Below are positions 17,634 through 25,099 of a DNA stretch of 64,000 nt, in pieces. The DNA comes from Alphaproteobacteria bacterium CG1_02_46_17 (GTDB taxonomy: Bacteria; Pseudomonadota; Alphaproteobacteria; Micavibrionales; Micavibrionaceae): contig MNUG01000032.1 of assembly GCA_001871905.1 (NCBI GenBank), forward strand, positions 21,145 through 85,144, written 5' to 3'. The notes under the pieces were generated by a model that made no database searches, had not been told where the DNA came from, and saw nothing but the letters and a program-made list of their open reading frames with translations. The first letter of the stretch is position 1, and each line of letters opens with the position of its first letter. Both the position numbers and the translations under genes were made by a program.

Positions 17634-17933
17634 CTATGCCTCTTGTGAAGATCCGTCTTTATTCAAACGTTCACGTAATTCTTTACCTGTTTTGAAAAAG
17701 GGCAAACGTTTTTCATCGACCGAAACAGATTCACCCGTACGAGGGTTGCGTCCAACCCGTGCCGCCCGTTCCTTGACTGAAAAGGTTCCAAAGCCACGTA
17801 ATTCTACACGATCGCCTTTAACCAGCGCATCTGTAATACCACCAAAAAAAGCGTCAACGACTTTTTCAATATCGCGCAAATACAAATGGGGATTGCGCTC
17901 AGCCAATACTTGAATCAATTCCGAACGGGTCAT
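17634..17933 (-). CDS. ihfB: Integration host factor beta subunit
   Basis: DNA-bending nucleoid protein acting as a heterodimer with IhfA. 99 residues: [34 protein letters not shown], and the DNA-intercalating arm [14 protein letters not shown]. The ...ELRGFGTF.. block and start favour IHF-beta over HU. It lies 1 kb from the putative origin, where IHF commonly acts. Confidence 0.95.
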   Translation of the reverse strand: MTRSELIQVLAERNPHLYLRDIEKVVDAFFGGITDALVKGDRVELRGFGTFSVKERAARVGRNPRTGESVSVDEKRLPFFKTGKELRERLNKDGSSQEA

Positions 17934-18086
17934 CTTCTGTCTCCAGTATTAAGAACAAAGAAATTTCAGATAGATCATGAAACGATTATCACAACAGAGT
18001 CAAGAAAGAAGCTCCGCTTTTTTCCTCATAATTGACTGAAAATAAAAGAAAAGACTGATTTTGGTTAATATGTATTACAAAATACC

Positions 18087-18704
18087 CTATTGCCCGAATG
18101 TATCATCCAAAACAGGCATATCTTCAATCAGTAAAGATTCGTTCGATAATTGAACCAGCCCATCCGGTTTAACCAACACATCGGCCTGAAACAGAGAATC
18201 CCGAAACATCATTTGTGCCTGCATAAAAAAAGACCCGTCCCCTTTATCAGAAGAATGGAATGCAATCGGCTTGATCAATTTTGAAATTGATTTGCGGGCA
18301 GCTGGAGGAGGTTCCTCACGCCATGCGATATCATCAACTGTCTCAACAATAATAAACCGACCATGACGTCCACGAACAAATGTGAAGAAAAACCGCACAT
18401 AATCCTTGACGGTATCGCGTGTCAATTCAACTGGAACCTTGGCGTTCAGTCCATAAATCGGGGTATTGGTAAAATCCATAACAACAATGTCGTTATCTTT
18501 CATCAATAAAAAACGACGGGCTGGGGGCATATGAGTATGGTCGGCCATATCATAAAAACGGTATTCCGCATAAAAAGGAAGATCCCGTGACATAATCACA
18601 GTGTTTTCAGCATTAAATGCTATCCCATCAAAAGACTTTTTGGTCTTCTCTAGAACATCCTCGACTTCCAATCGGTCAAGTTTTATATATGCATCTTGAA
18701 ACAT
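18087..18704 (-). CDS. Conserved-looking protein of unknown function beside oriC
   Basis: 205 residues, not recognised. Soluble, mixed alpha/beta, with aromatic-rich strands (LPFYAEYRFYDMADH, YVRFFFTFVRGRHGRF) and no signal peptide. It reads away from the putative origin, where Caulobacter has ppsR. The 153-bp gap to ihfB holds nothing I can identify. Confidence 0.7.
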   Translation of the reverse strand: MFQDAYIKLDRLEVEDVLEKTKKSFDGIAFNAENTVIMSRDLPFYAEYRFYDMADHTHMPPARRFLLMKDNDIVVMDFTNTPIYGLNAKVPVELTRDTVKDYVRFFFTFVRGRHGRFIIVETVDDIAWREEPPPAARKSISKLIKPIAFHSSDKGDGSFFMQAQMMFRDSLFQADVLVKPDGLVQLSNESLLIEDMPVLDDTFGQ

Positions 18705-19185
18705 TTGATATTCCTTACAAATCTTTATTCCGCGTTACTTTACCCATTCTTGAAAGCCAAATCAAAGGCAAACTTTCTGCAAGCCCTTAAAAATACTATA
18801 TGACAAGTATATAGTTTCAAAACGCCACGATGTGGACAAAGAAGTGGGAAATTCACTGTAAAACACTATGGATGAATTTTGAATAAATTGATCCACAATC
18901 TAAAAAAAGAAAATATGGCCTCAAATCCACAAGTGGAGAAAATAAAATTAGGCTTTTCAAATACGGGTATAATTTTTCACTCCCCTAAGAATTTCAGGTC
19001 ATGACAAAAATCGAGTCATGTGGATAAAAACGGGATAAAAAATTATCCCCGTAACTCATGCCACCTACCTACTACTAAAACCTAAAAATATATCTTTTTA
19101 TAATAGAAGGTTTCTGCTTTGATGCCCCACAATTGAAAACGAAAAAATATTTTTAACTTTGAAAAAACACTGAAAAGAAAACCAA
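18705..19185. other. Putative chromosomal replication origin (oriC) upstream of hemE
   Basis: A 481-bp gene-free, AT-rich stretch. DnaA-box-like nonamers: TGTGGATAA at 19019-19027 (exact reverse complement of TTATCCACA), TGATCCACA at 18889-18897 (the Caulobacter-type moderate box), TGTGGACAA at 18831-18839 (one mismatch), AAATCCACA at 18923-18931, TATGGATGA at 18867-18875 and TTATCCCCG at 19043-19051 (two mismatches each). GGGATAA (19032-19038) and TTATCCC (19043-19049) form an inverted repeat. Very AT-rich stretches at 19081-19112 and 19141-19185 could be the unwinding element. hemE flanking, ihfB and parABS nearby agree with alphaproteobacterial origins. No full CtrA site was found. Confidence 0.8.
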
Positions 19186-20217
19186 ATGGCTGGAAAATTT
19201 GTACAAACGCTCAAAGGAAAAATACACCACACCCCGCCAGTCTGGTTTATGCGCCAAGCGGGGAGATACCTTCCTGAATACCTAGAAACCCGTGCAAAAG
19301 CAGGGAATTTTCTTGATCTTTGTTACAATCCGGAGCTGGCAAGCGAGGTAACACTTCAGCCAATTCGCCGCTTTAGCTTTGATGCAGCAATCCTGTTTTC
19401 CGATATTTTGGTTGTTCCTCACGCCTTAGGGCAAAAACTTGAATTCGCGCAAAATCACGGGCCGCTTCTGGGAGACCTTCCCAATCTCGAACAGGTAGAT
19501 TTATCCAAGTTTCACGTGAATCTTTCCCGTGTCTATGAAACAGTTTCAACCATCCGCAACCAATTGGACAAGGAAGGGTTCTCGGAAACAGACTTGATTG
19601 GATTCTCTGGGGCTCCATGGACATTGGCTTGCTACATGGTCGATGGACGTGGCACAAAAGATTTCAACGAAACACGGATTATGGCCTTGAGCCAGCCGGA
19701 AAAATTTTCAAAATTGATTGAGCTTTTGACGAACTGTGTCACAGAATATCTGGCCAGACAGATCGAACAAGGTGCCAATGCTATTCAGATTTTTGACAGT
19801 TGGGCAGGCGTCTTGCCACCGGATCAATTCCGCAAGTGGGTGATTGACCCAACTCGGAAAATAATCGCAACTTTGCAGCAAAAATATCCGGAAATCCCCG
19901 TTATCGGTTTTCCGAAAGGTGCAGCTTTCCTCTACGAAGAATATGCTAGAAAAACCGGGGTAACCGCTCTAGGGCTGGACACACAGGTTCCACCCGAATA
20001 TGGTGCGGAGTGTCTCCAAAAAATTTGCGTTGTGCAAGGAAATCTCGACCCGATGACCCTTCGGGCTGGTGGAGAAGAACTGGATAGACAGGTTAAGAAA
20101 ATTCTTAACACCTTCAAAGGCACCCCCTATATTTTCAATCTGGGACACGGTATTGATAAAGATACACCACCCGCCCATGTCGAACGGGTTCTAAAAATCA
20201 TCAGGGACGGAAGATAG
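19186..20217 (+). CDS. hemE: Uroporphyrinogen III decarboxylase
   Basis: Decarboxylates the four acetate side chains of uroporphyrinogen III to give coproporphyrinogen III. 343 residues: PPVWFMRQAGRYLPEY near residue 17, FSDILVVPHALGQ, GFSGAPWTLACYMVDG, FDSWAG, and FNLGHGIDKDTPPAHV at the C-terminus. Full length. hemH begins 1 bp after its stop, an operon. A degenerate parS-like sequence lies at 19508-19523. It is the classic right-hand neighbour of alphaproteobacterial oriC. Confidence 0.97.
   Translation: MAGKFVQTLKGKIHHTPPVWFMRQAGRYLPEYLETRAKAGNFLDLCYNPELASEVTLQPIRRFSFDAAILFSDILVVPHALGQKLEFAQNHGPLLGDLPNLEQVDLSKFHVNLSRVYETVSTIRNQLDKEGFSETDLIGFSGAPWTLACYMVDGRGTKDFNETRIMALSQPEKFSKLIELLTNCVTEYLARQIEQGANAIQIFDSWAGVLPPDQFRKWVIDPTRKIIATLQQKYPEIPVIGFPKGAAFLYEEYARKTGVTALGLDTQVPPEYGAECLQKICVVQGNLDPMTLRAGGEELDRQVKKILNTFKGTPYIFNLGHGIDKDTPPAHVERVLKIIRDGR
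19508..19523. promoter_or_regulatory. Degenerate parS-like sequence within hemE
   Basis: AGTTTCACGTGAATCT matches the parS consensus at 13 of 16 positions, keeping the GTTTCACGTGAA core. It may be a weak ParB site or a coding coincidence. Confidence 0.35.
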
Positions 20218-20218
20218 A

Positions 20219-21271
20219 ATGCAAAAAAAAACAGCAGTTATTTTATTCAACCTTGGTGGGCCGGATAAACCGAGCTCGATCAAACCGTTTTTAATAAATT
20301 TTTTCATGGATAAAAATATTATCCGCGCCCCTTACCCTGTAAGGTATGTGCTCTCCCGTATGATAGCCAACAAACGCAGCAAGAATGAAGCCGGCAGCGC
20401 CTATGCAAGACTGGGTGGAAGATCTCCATTGTTGGAGAATACCATGAAGCAGGCCGGTGCCATTCAGGGAGAATTGGGCCCAGATTACCGTGTTTTTGTT
20501 TGTATGCGGTATTGGCACCCTATGTCAGATGAAGTTGTACAATTGGTAAAAGATTATGCCCCTGATCAAATTGTTTTGGTGCCGTTATATCCGCAATATT
20601 CGACCACCACGGCCAGATCATCAATTCAGGACTGGAACCGCGCTTGCAAAAAGCACCATCTAAAAACACCGACATCTTTGGTTTGCTGTTATCCTTTTGA
20701 TGAAGGCTTTATCAAAACCTCGGTCGAAAAAATCAAGCCGGTTTATGAAGAATTACAACGGCAAAAGGGAAACCCGCCCCGCCTTTTATTTTCGGCCCAC
20801 GGACTGCCAGAAAAAATCATCAAAGCCGGAGACCCCTATCAATGGCAATGCGAGGAGTCTGCCCGAAAAATTGTTGAAGCTCTTGGAATATACAATTTGG
20901 ACTGGTCAGTTTGTTATCAAAGTCGGGTGGGCCCGCTCAAATGGATTGGCCCCAGCACGGATGAGGCTCTACACAAAGCAGCAAAAGACCGTGTTCCAGT
21001 CTTGATCTATCCTCATGCCTTTGTCAGCGAGCATGTTGAAACGCTGGTAGAAATTGAAGAAGAGTATCGTGACGAAGCAAAGAAACTTGGTGTACCAGGC
21101 TTTGCCCGCGTTGAAACTGTTGGAACGGGCAATGATTTTATTGCCTCACTGGCCGAACGAATCAAAAACCAGTCCAAGCTGTCCGGATTCCCAAATTCGC
21201 AAAACCAAAGGTTTTGCCCTATGCAGTTTTCGCAATGCTGCCAAAACGAAACGGCACGTCTTGGGTTTTAG
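20219..21271 (+). CDS. hemH: Ferrochelatase with Cys-bearing C-terminal extension
   Basis: Inserts Fe2+ into protoporphyrin IX. 350 residues: NLGGPDKP at 11-18, MRYWHPM, PLYPQYSTTT, the catalytic His in SAHGLPEKI (H194), and VCYQSRVGPLKWIGPST. The last 20 residues carry C333, C340 and C341, and C156-C157 are internal; this set resembles the ligands of [2Fe-2S] ferrochelatases described in some alphaproteobacteria. Cluster binding is inferred. Start has GGAAG upstream; spaced 1 bp from hemE. Confidence 0.95.
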   Translation: MQKKTAVILFNLGGPDKPSSIKPFLINFFMDKNIIRAPYPVRYVLSRMIANKRSKNEAGSAYARLGGRSPLLENTMKQAGAIQGELGPDYRVFVCMRYWHPMSDEVVQLVKDYAPDQIVLVPLYPQYSTTTARSSIQDWNRACKKHHLKTPTSLVCCYPFDEGFIKTSVEKIKPVYEELQRQKGNPPRLLFSAHGLPEKIIKAGDPYQWQCEESARKIVEALGIYNLDWSVCYQSRVGPLKWIGPSTDEALHKAAKDRVPVLIYPHAFVSEHVETLVEIEEEYRDEAKKLGVPGFARVETVGTGNDFIASLAERIKNQSKLSGFPNSQNQRFCPMQFSQCCQNETARLGF

Positions 21272-21348
21272 CCAAGAGATACCTTGGAAAACCTCGCATA
21301 AGCGTAAATAAACCCTTAAAATCTGCCGCTTTGCAGCACAGTGATCCT

Positions 21349-21378
21349 TTGACATGGTGTGACCGGATGTCGCATAAT
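21349..21378 (+). promoter_or_regulatory. Strong sigma-70-type promoter of the 26-codon ORF
   Basis: Perfect -35 TTGACA (21349-21354), 18-bp spacer and -10 CATAAT (21373-21378, 5/6). Transcription would start near 21385, about 40 nt before the small ORF. Confidence 0.65.
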
Positions 21379-21423
21379 TAAATAAGAAACAAAATATATA
21401 ATAAAACAGGCAAGGAGGAACAA

Positions 21424-21504
21424 ATGCCTCAAGTTGTAAAAGCTGCATTAACGATCACAGGATTGGTTGCCGTTTGGACCGGGGTTATCTTTTACGTCAT
21501 TTAG
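21424..21504 (+). CDS. 26-residue single-helix membrane protein
   Basis: Not recognised. ATG 21424 follows a near-perfect AAGGAGG (21412-21418). The product begins MPQVVKAALTITGL and is almost entirely one hydrophobic helix ending FYVI, with one Lys near the N-terminus and one Trp. A consensus promoter lies just upstream. Such strong initiation signals on so short a frame suggest a real small membrane protein, perhaps a subunit or regulator of a membrane complex. It lies between hemH and the CDF transporter gene; 42 bp to the latter, so it may lead that operon. Confidence 0.7.
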   Translation: MPQVVKAALTITGLVAVWTGVIFYVI

Positions 21505-21546
21505 AAAACCCTTTCCCTAAATTTACTGTCCGGCTAATCTGGCTCC

Positions 21547-22476
21547 ATGCGTGATGCCATTAAATCATTTGTCGGACAATCTCCGGCCCTTTCCTCATCG
21601 GCAATAACTATTGCGATTGTGATCGCTCTGGTTTTTGCCAAGTCAGTTGCCGTGGCCTATAGTGGCTCGGCAGCCGTCCTGTCGTCTTTGATAGATTCCC
21701 TTAGTGATGTTGGTCTATCAATTATGACCCTGATTGCAGTTCGCTGGTCCTTGAAACCTGCCGATGAAGATCATCGGTTTGGCCATGGAAAAATAGAAGG
21801 CATTTCAGCTCTATTGCAAGCCGCCTTTCTGATTGGCGGGGGCTCTTTTCTATTACTGGAAGCCTTTGGGCGCTTTCTTAACCCTTCGCCAATTCATAAT
21901 CATGTCTTCACGCTGTTTCTGATGGGGTTATCTGTTCTGCTTTCCTTCATGATTGCTCTGGTTCAAAAAATAGGGGCCAGAAAAAGCGGTTCATTGGCAA
22001 TCGAAGCAGATGCACTGCACTACGCCTCAGATGTGGCCATCAATGGAGCTGTTTTTCTGGTGGTGTTGGTTGATTATATGGGTTGGGCCGCAAACTGGCT
22101 TGACCCCTTATGTGCATTATTGGTTGCCGGACTAATGGGACGAGCAGCCCTACAAATCGCCGAGAAGTCTTTTGCAATGTTGATGGATAAGGAATTGCCC
22201 GAAGAAACACGATCTCGCATCATTGCGATCATACGCTCCCATCCCGAAGTTCTGGGAATGCATGATCTCAGAACCACTCAATCCGGAGTAAAGTTCATAA
22301 TATCTTTCGATATTGAGCTTGATCCAAGTATTCTTCTATGGTCGGCACATGAGGTGTCTCGATCAATAGAAAATACCATTCTGGCAGAATTTGAAACTGC
22401 AGAAATTATGATCCATATTGATCCCTATGGAGACACCGAGGACAGTCGCCATCACAATGAGGTGGCAAGGTCATGA
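21547..22476 (+). CDS. Cation diffusion facilitator (CDF/FieF-like) metal transporter
   Basis: Inner-membrane metal/proton antiporter. 309 residues with about five or six hydrophobic helices: SSLIDSLSDVGLSI (metal-site Asp pair), HRFGHGKIEGISALLQA, IEADALHYASDVAINGAVF (His-Asp metal site), then a cytosolic C-terminal domain with SHPEVLGMHDLRTTQSG. The metal-site residues fit Zn/Fe/Cd transporters. Its last codons overlap the glucokinase gene by 4 nt. Confidence 0.92.
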   Translation: MRDAIKSFVGQSPALSSSAITIAIVIALVFAKSVAVAYSGSAAVLSSLIDSLSDVGLSIMTLIAVRWSLKPADEDHRFGHGKIEGISALLQAAFLIGGGSFLLLEAFGRFLNPSPIHNHVFTLFLMGLSVLLSFMIALVQKIGARKSGSLAIEADALHYASDVAINGAVFLVVLVDYMGWAANWLDPLCALLVAGLMGRAALQIAEKSFAMLMDKELPEETRSRIIAIIRSHPEVLGMHDLRTTQSGVKFIISFDIELDPSILLWSAHEVSRSIENTILAEFETAEIMIHIDPYGDTEDSRHHNEVARS

Positions 22477-23402
22477 CCATTCTTTTATGCGATGCCGGAG
22501 GAACCCATGCCCGCTTTGCTATCTCAAAAGACGGGCAACAGATTGAAGACCCTCAAAAAATAAAAATTGTCGATTTCCCTGATTTCTCATCTATCGCATC
22601 GCATTTTCTGAGCAGTCAGAATGTGGAGGTGCAAGATATTACAGAGTTTCGTTTGTCTTTGGGGGATCGCAACACATGGAACATCACGCAGCAAAAAATA
22701 GCGCAATGTATGGCCCGCGCTCACCTGATAAAGATCAACGATTTCGAAGCCAACGCATACGGCATTGCTTATGCCACAGATGACCAGTTTGTCTTGCTGA
22801 ATAGACCAACTGGAACAGCTAGCAAGGGTGCATCAAAATGCGTCATGGGAGTTGGAACAGGTCTGGGGCATGCTTATATCATTGATACCAAAAGCGGGCC
22901 TTATATTCAAAGATCACATGGTGCTCATATGATACCCGCAGCTTTGAACCAAAGTCAGGTGGCACTATATCAGAGCTTGCAAAAATTCAAACAGGATCAG
23001 ACCTGCCCTATCTATGAAGATATACTTTCCGGATCAGGGATATGGCATATGTATCAACTGGCTTGCGAAGCAGCCCACACCCACAGGGAATATACCGACA
23101 CCAATGATATGCTCAATAGGGGGCGAAACGATCCGCTGGTGCAACAAATACTCGCTGTGCTTCACGAAAATCTTGGCATATATGCTCATCAACTAACTGC
23201 CTTCGGCTTTGCCTATAATGGTATATATATAACCGGAGGGATTATCGACCGCTTGGTAGGGAATAATTTATGGGATCAGGGAAGCTTTGAAAAAACCTTC
23301 AAACAGAATAATGTCCCGATCGTTAGCGCCGATGTGAAGGCCACACCGTTATATTGGGTCAAGGATGAATATATTGCGCTAAGCGGCTTACTAAGGATTT
23401 GA
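22473..23402 (+). CDS. glk: Glucokinase-family (Glk) protein
   Basis: Phosphorylates glucose with ATP. 309 residues of the non-ROK Glk family: LLCDAGGTHARFAI (phosphate loop), INDFEANAYGIAY, GVGTGLGHAYI, ILSGSGIWHMY, and ITGGIIDRLVGN. Similar length to E. coli Glk (321). ATG overlaps the CDF gene stop, so it is translationally coupled to a metal transporter, an unusual pairing. A deacetylase gene follows 3 bp later. Confidence 0.88.
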   Translation: MTILLCDAGGTHARFAISKDGQQIEDPQKIKIVDFPDFSSIASHFLSSQNVEVQDITEFRLSLGDRNTWNITQQKIAQCMARAHLIKINDFEANAYGIAYATDDQFVLLNRPTGTASKGASKCVMGVGTGLGHAYIIDTKSGPYIQRSHGAHMIPAALNQSQVALYQSLQKFKQDQTCPIYEDILSGSGIWHMYQLACEAAHTHREYTDTNDMLNRGRNDPLVQQILAVLHENLGIYAHQLTAFGFAYNGIYITGGIIDRLVGNNLWDQGSFEKTFKQNNVPIVSADVKATPLYWVKDEYIALSGLLRI

Positions 23403-23405
23403 AAA

Positions 23406-24239
23406 ATGAAACGCGCCTACTTGACCTTTGATGATGGCCCCTCAATCTATACCGATAGATTAGTCGATTTTTTGTGCAGCAAAAATGTTCCGGCCATTTT
23501 CTTTGTTCATGGCGAAAATATGATGAAGGAACATTATTTTCCATCAATTGTTCGTGCCATCAAAAAAGGAATTGTGATTGGCAACCACTCGCTCAACCAT
23601 AACCGTGCGTCGGAAATTGGGTTCGAAGAACAGACCCGTCAGATTATTGAAGCCCAAAAATTGATTGACCGTGCCTACCATGAAGCTGGCAGGGATCATG
23701 CACCCCGCTATTTTCGGTTTCCTCATTTGGATCGAGGTTGCGGAAATGCTCATGTGATCGATATGGCGACGGTGGAAGAGCTATATCGTGATTATGTGCG
23801 CGATTTGTTTTGGGAGGGAGTTCGTATTGAAACAAAAGAACCACCAACAGCAGAACAAATAGAATTAAAAAACAGCCTCCAGAAATGGTTTATACAAAAT
23901 GGGTTCAAAAAACTGCCCACACCGGGCGTCACTTTTCCATGGTGGGTAAAAAGCGAATTGAGCGAGGCTGTAGATTCATTGGTAACATTCTCAACCTCGG
24001 ACTGGATGATGGGCCCGCGTCACGCTGGAAAAGACCAATTTAAAACGACTGATGCCCTGAAAAATAAGATTGATACCGACCCTTGGCTCAATCGTGAGGA
24101 TAGCGCACATATCATCCTGATGCACGATGATCGCGATCCGGCAAACGAGCAGCGAGAAGATTTGTTGACGATTACTGAAAATCTAGTTAATCATATGCTT
24201 AACTCAAACTTCACATTTTTGGAATTTAAGGAGACCTGA
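23406..24239 (+). CDS. NodB-type polysaccharide deacetylase
   Basis: Metal-dependent removal of acetyl groups from a polysaccharide such as peptidoglycan or chitin-like polymer. 277 residues: LTFDDGPS at about 6-13 (catalytic Asp-Asp), IGNHSLNHNR (metal His-x3-His), and RFPHLDRG in place of the usual RxPY motif. No signal peptide is visible, so the substrate may be cytosolic or the enzyme is exported by another route. AAGGATT precedes ATG 23406. Third gene of the CDF-Glk-deacetylase-SAM operon. Confidence 0.9.
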   Translation: MKRAYLTFDDGPSIYTDRLVDFLCSKNVPAIFFVHGENMMKEHYFPSIVRAIKKGIVIGNHSLNHNRASEIGFEEQTRQIIEAQKLIDRAYHEAGRDHAPRYFRFPHLDRGCGNAHVIDMATVEELYRDYVRDLFWEGVRIETKEPPTAEQIELKNSLQKWFIQNGFKKLPTPGVTFPWWVKSELSEAVDSLVTFSTSDWMMGPRHAGKDQFKTTDALKNKIDTDPWLNREDSAHIILMHDDRDPANEQREDLLTITENLVNHMLNSNFTFLEFKET

Positions 24240-24240
24240 G

Positions 24241-25056
24241 ATGGTTGACCGCACACTTGTTTATGTGATTGCCGATTATGGTGATCTGCACGATCTGGCC
24301 TTTGCCGAAGTAACCCAAAAGCTTCACACTGAGCTTGAGGGCGTGGATAGCGAAATTCAGACATTTGCGGTTCCTGCTTTTGACACTTATGCAACTGGCT
24401 TTGCCTTGGCGCAAACAGCAATCAACAGCAAATTGGGTGCTCGCCAAAAATTCTTTGTTAATACCGCTCCACGTAAAGACGATCTGACCCCCCGTGTTAA
24501 AAATTCTGGCGAAGGCTTTGTCTATGTGAAGCTGGAAAATGGCGTCGAAATTTGTGCAGTCAATAGCGGCCATTCTCTGGCCTTTGTGAAAGATGCTGCT
24601 GTTGAGATTCGCAAAATAAATTGTGATACCGATGGCTCCCAATTCCGTTCCCGCGATATTTTCCCGATCTCCTTTGGTAAAATTGTCAAAGGTGATTATT
24701 CAATTTTGGGTGAGGATGTTCGTGATTGCATCCCAGATTTTCCATCTGATGTCGTGTGCTATACCGATGGCTACGGAAACCTAAAATGTTCAATGGACCC
24801 AGAAGACCTGTCGTCTGTAAAAAACAAACATTTGATTTTGGATATTAACGGTCGTCAATCTGTGGCCCGTGCCGCTGAAGGAATATTTGGCGTCGCCGAT
24901 GGAGAGTTCTGTATCTCCCAAGGGTCATCGGGCTGGACATATCCTGACGGTCGCCAGATCAGATTCACCGAAATTGTCAAACGGGGCGGTAATGCAGCCA
25001 AATCATTTGGCAAACCACCAGGAGGCCTGCCAATTCATTGGCGCTCAATAGAATAG
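24241..25056 (+). CDS. Divergent SAM hydroxide adenosyltransferase-like (DUF62) protein
   Basis: The DUF62 family cleaves S-adenosylmethionine with water, chloride or fluoride. The 271 residues keep FRSRDIFPISFGKIV (the HGRDxF block) and VCYTDGYGNLKCSM (the IDxFGNL block), plus a C-terminal GGNAAKSFGKPPGG. The N-terminal TDFG-DPYVG and DPGVG motifs of typical members are not preserved (IADYGDLHD, NTAPRKDD). So the fold is likely and the activity doubtful. AAGGAGA is upstream of ATG 24241; a strong terminator follows. Confidence 0.75.
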   Translation: MVDRTLVYVIADYGDLHDLAFAEVTQKLHTELEGVDSEIQTFAVPAFDTYATGFALAQTAINSKLGARQKFFVNTAPRKDDLTPRVKNSGEGFVYVKLENGVEICAVNSGHSLAFVKDAAVEIRKINCDTDGSQFRSRDIFPISFGKIVKGDYSILGEDVRDCIPDFPSDVVCYTDGYGNLKCSMDPEDLSSVKNKHLILDINGRQSVARAAEGIFGVADGEFCISQGSSGWTYPDGRQIRFTEIVKRGGNAAKSFGKPPGGLPIHWRSIE

Positions 25057-25074
25057 AAGAAATCAAAAAACATA

Positions 25075-25099
25075 AACCGGGGCTTCACCCCGGTTTTTT
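25075..25099 (+). terminator. Rho-independent terminator ending the CDF-DUF62 operon
   Basis: An 8-bp perfect stem, AACCGGGG (25075-25082) with CCCCGGTT (25088-25095), loop CTTCA and six T. The stop codon of the convergent gene at 25098 overlaps its T-tract. Confidence 0.9.

Noticed and set aside
18705..19185. CtrA sites in the origin region
   Set aside because: No TTAA-N7-TTAA match was found.
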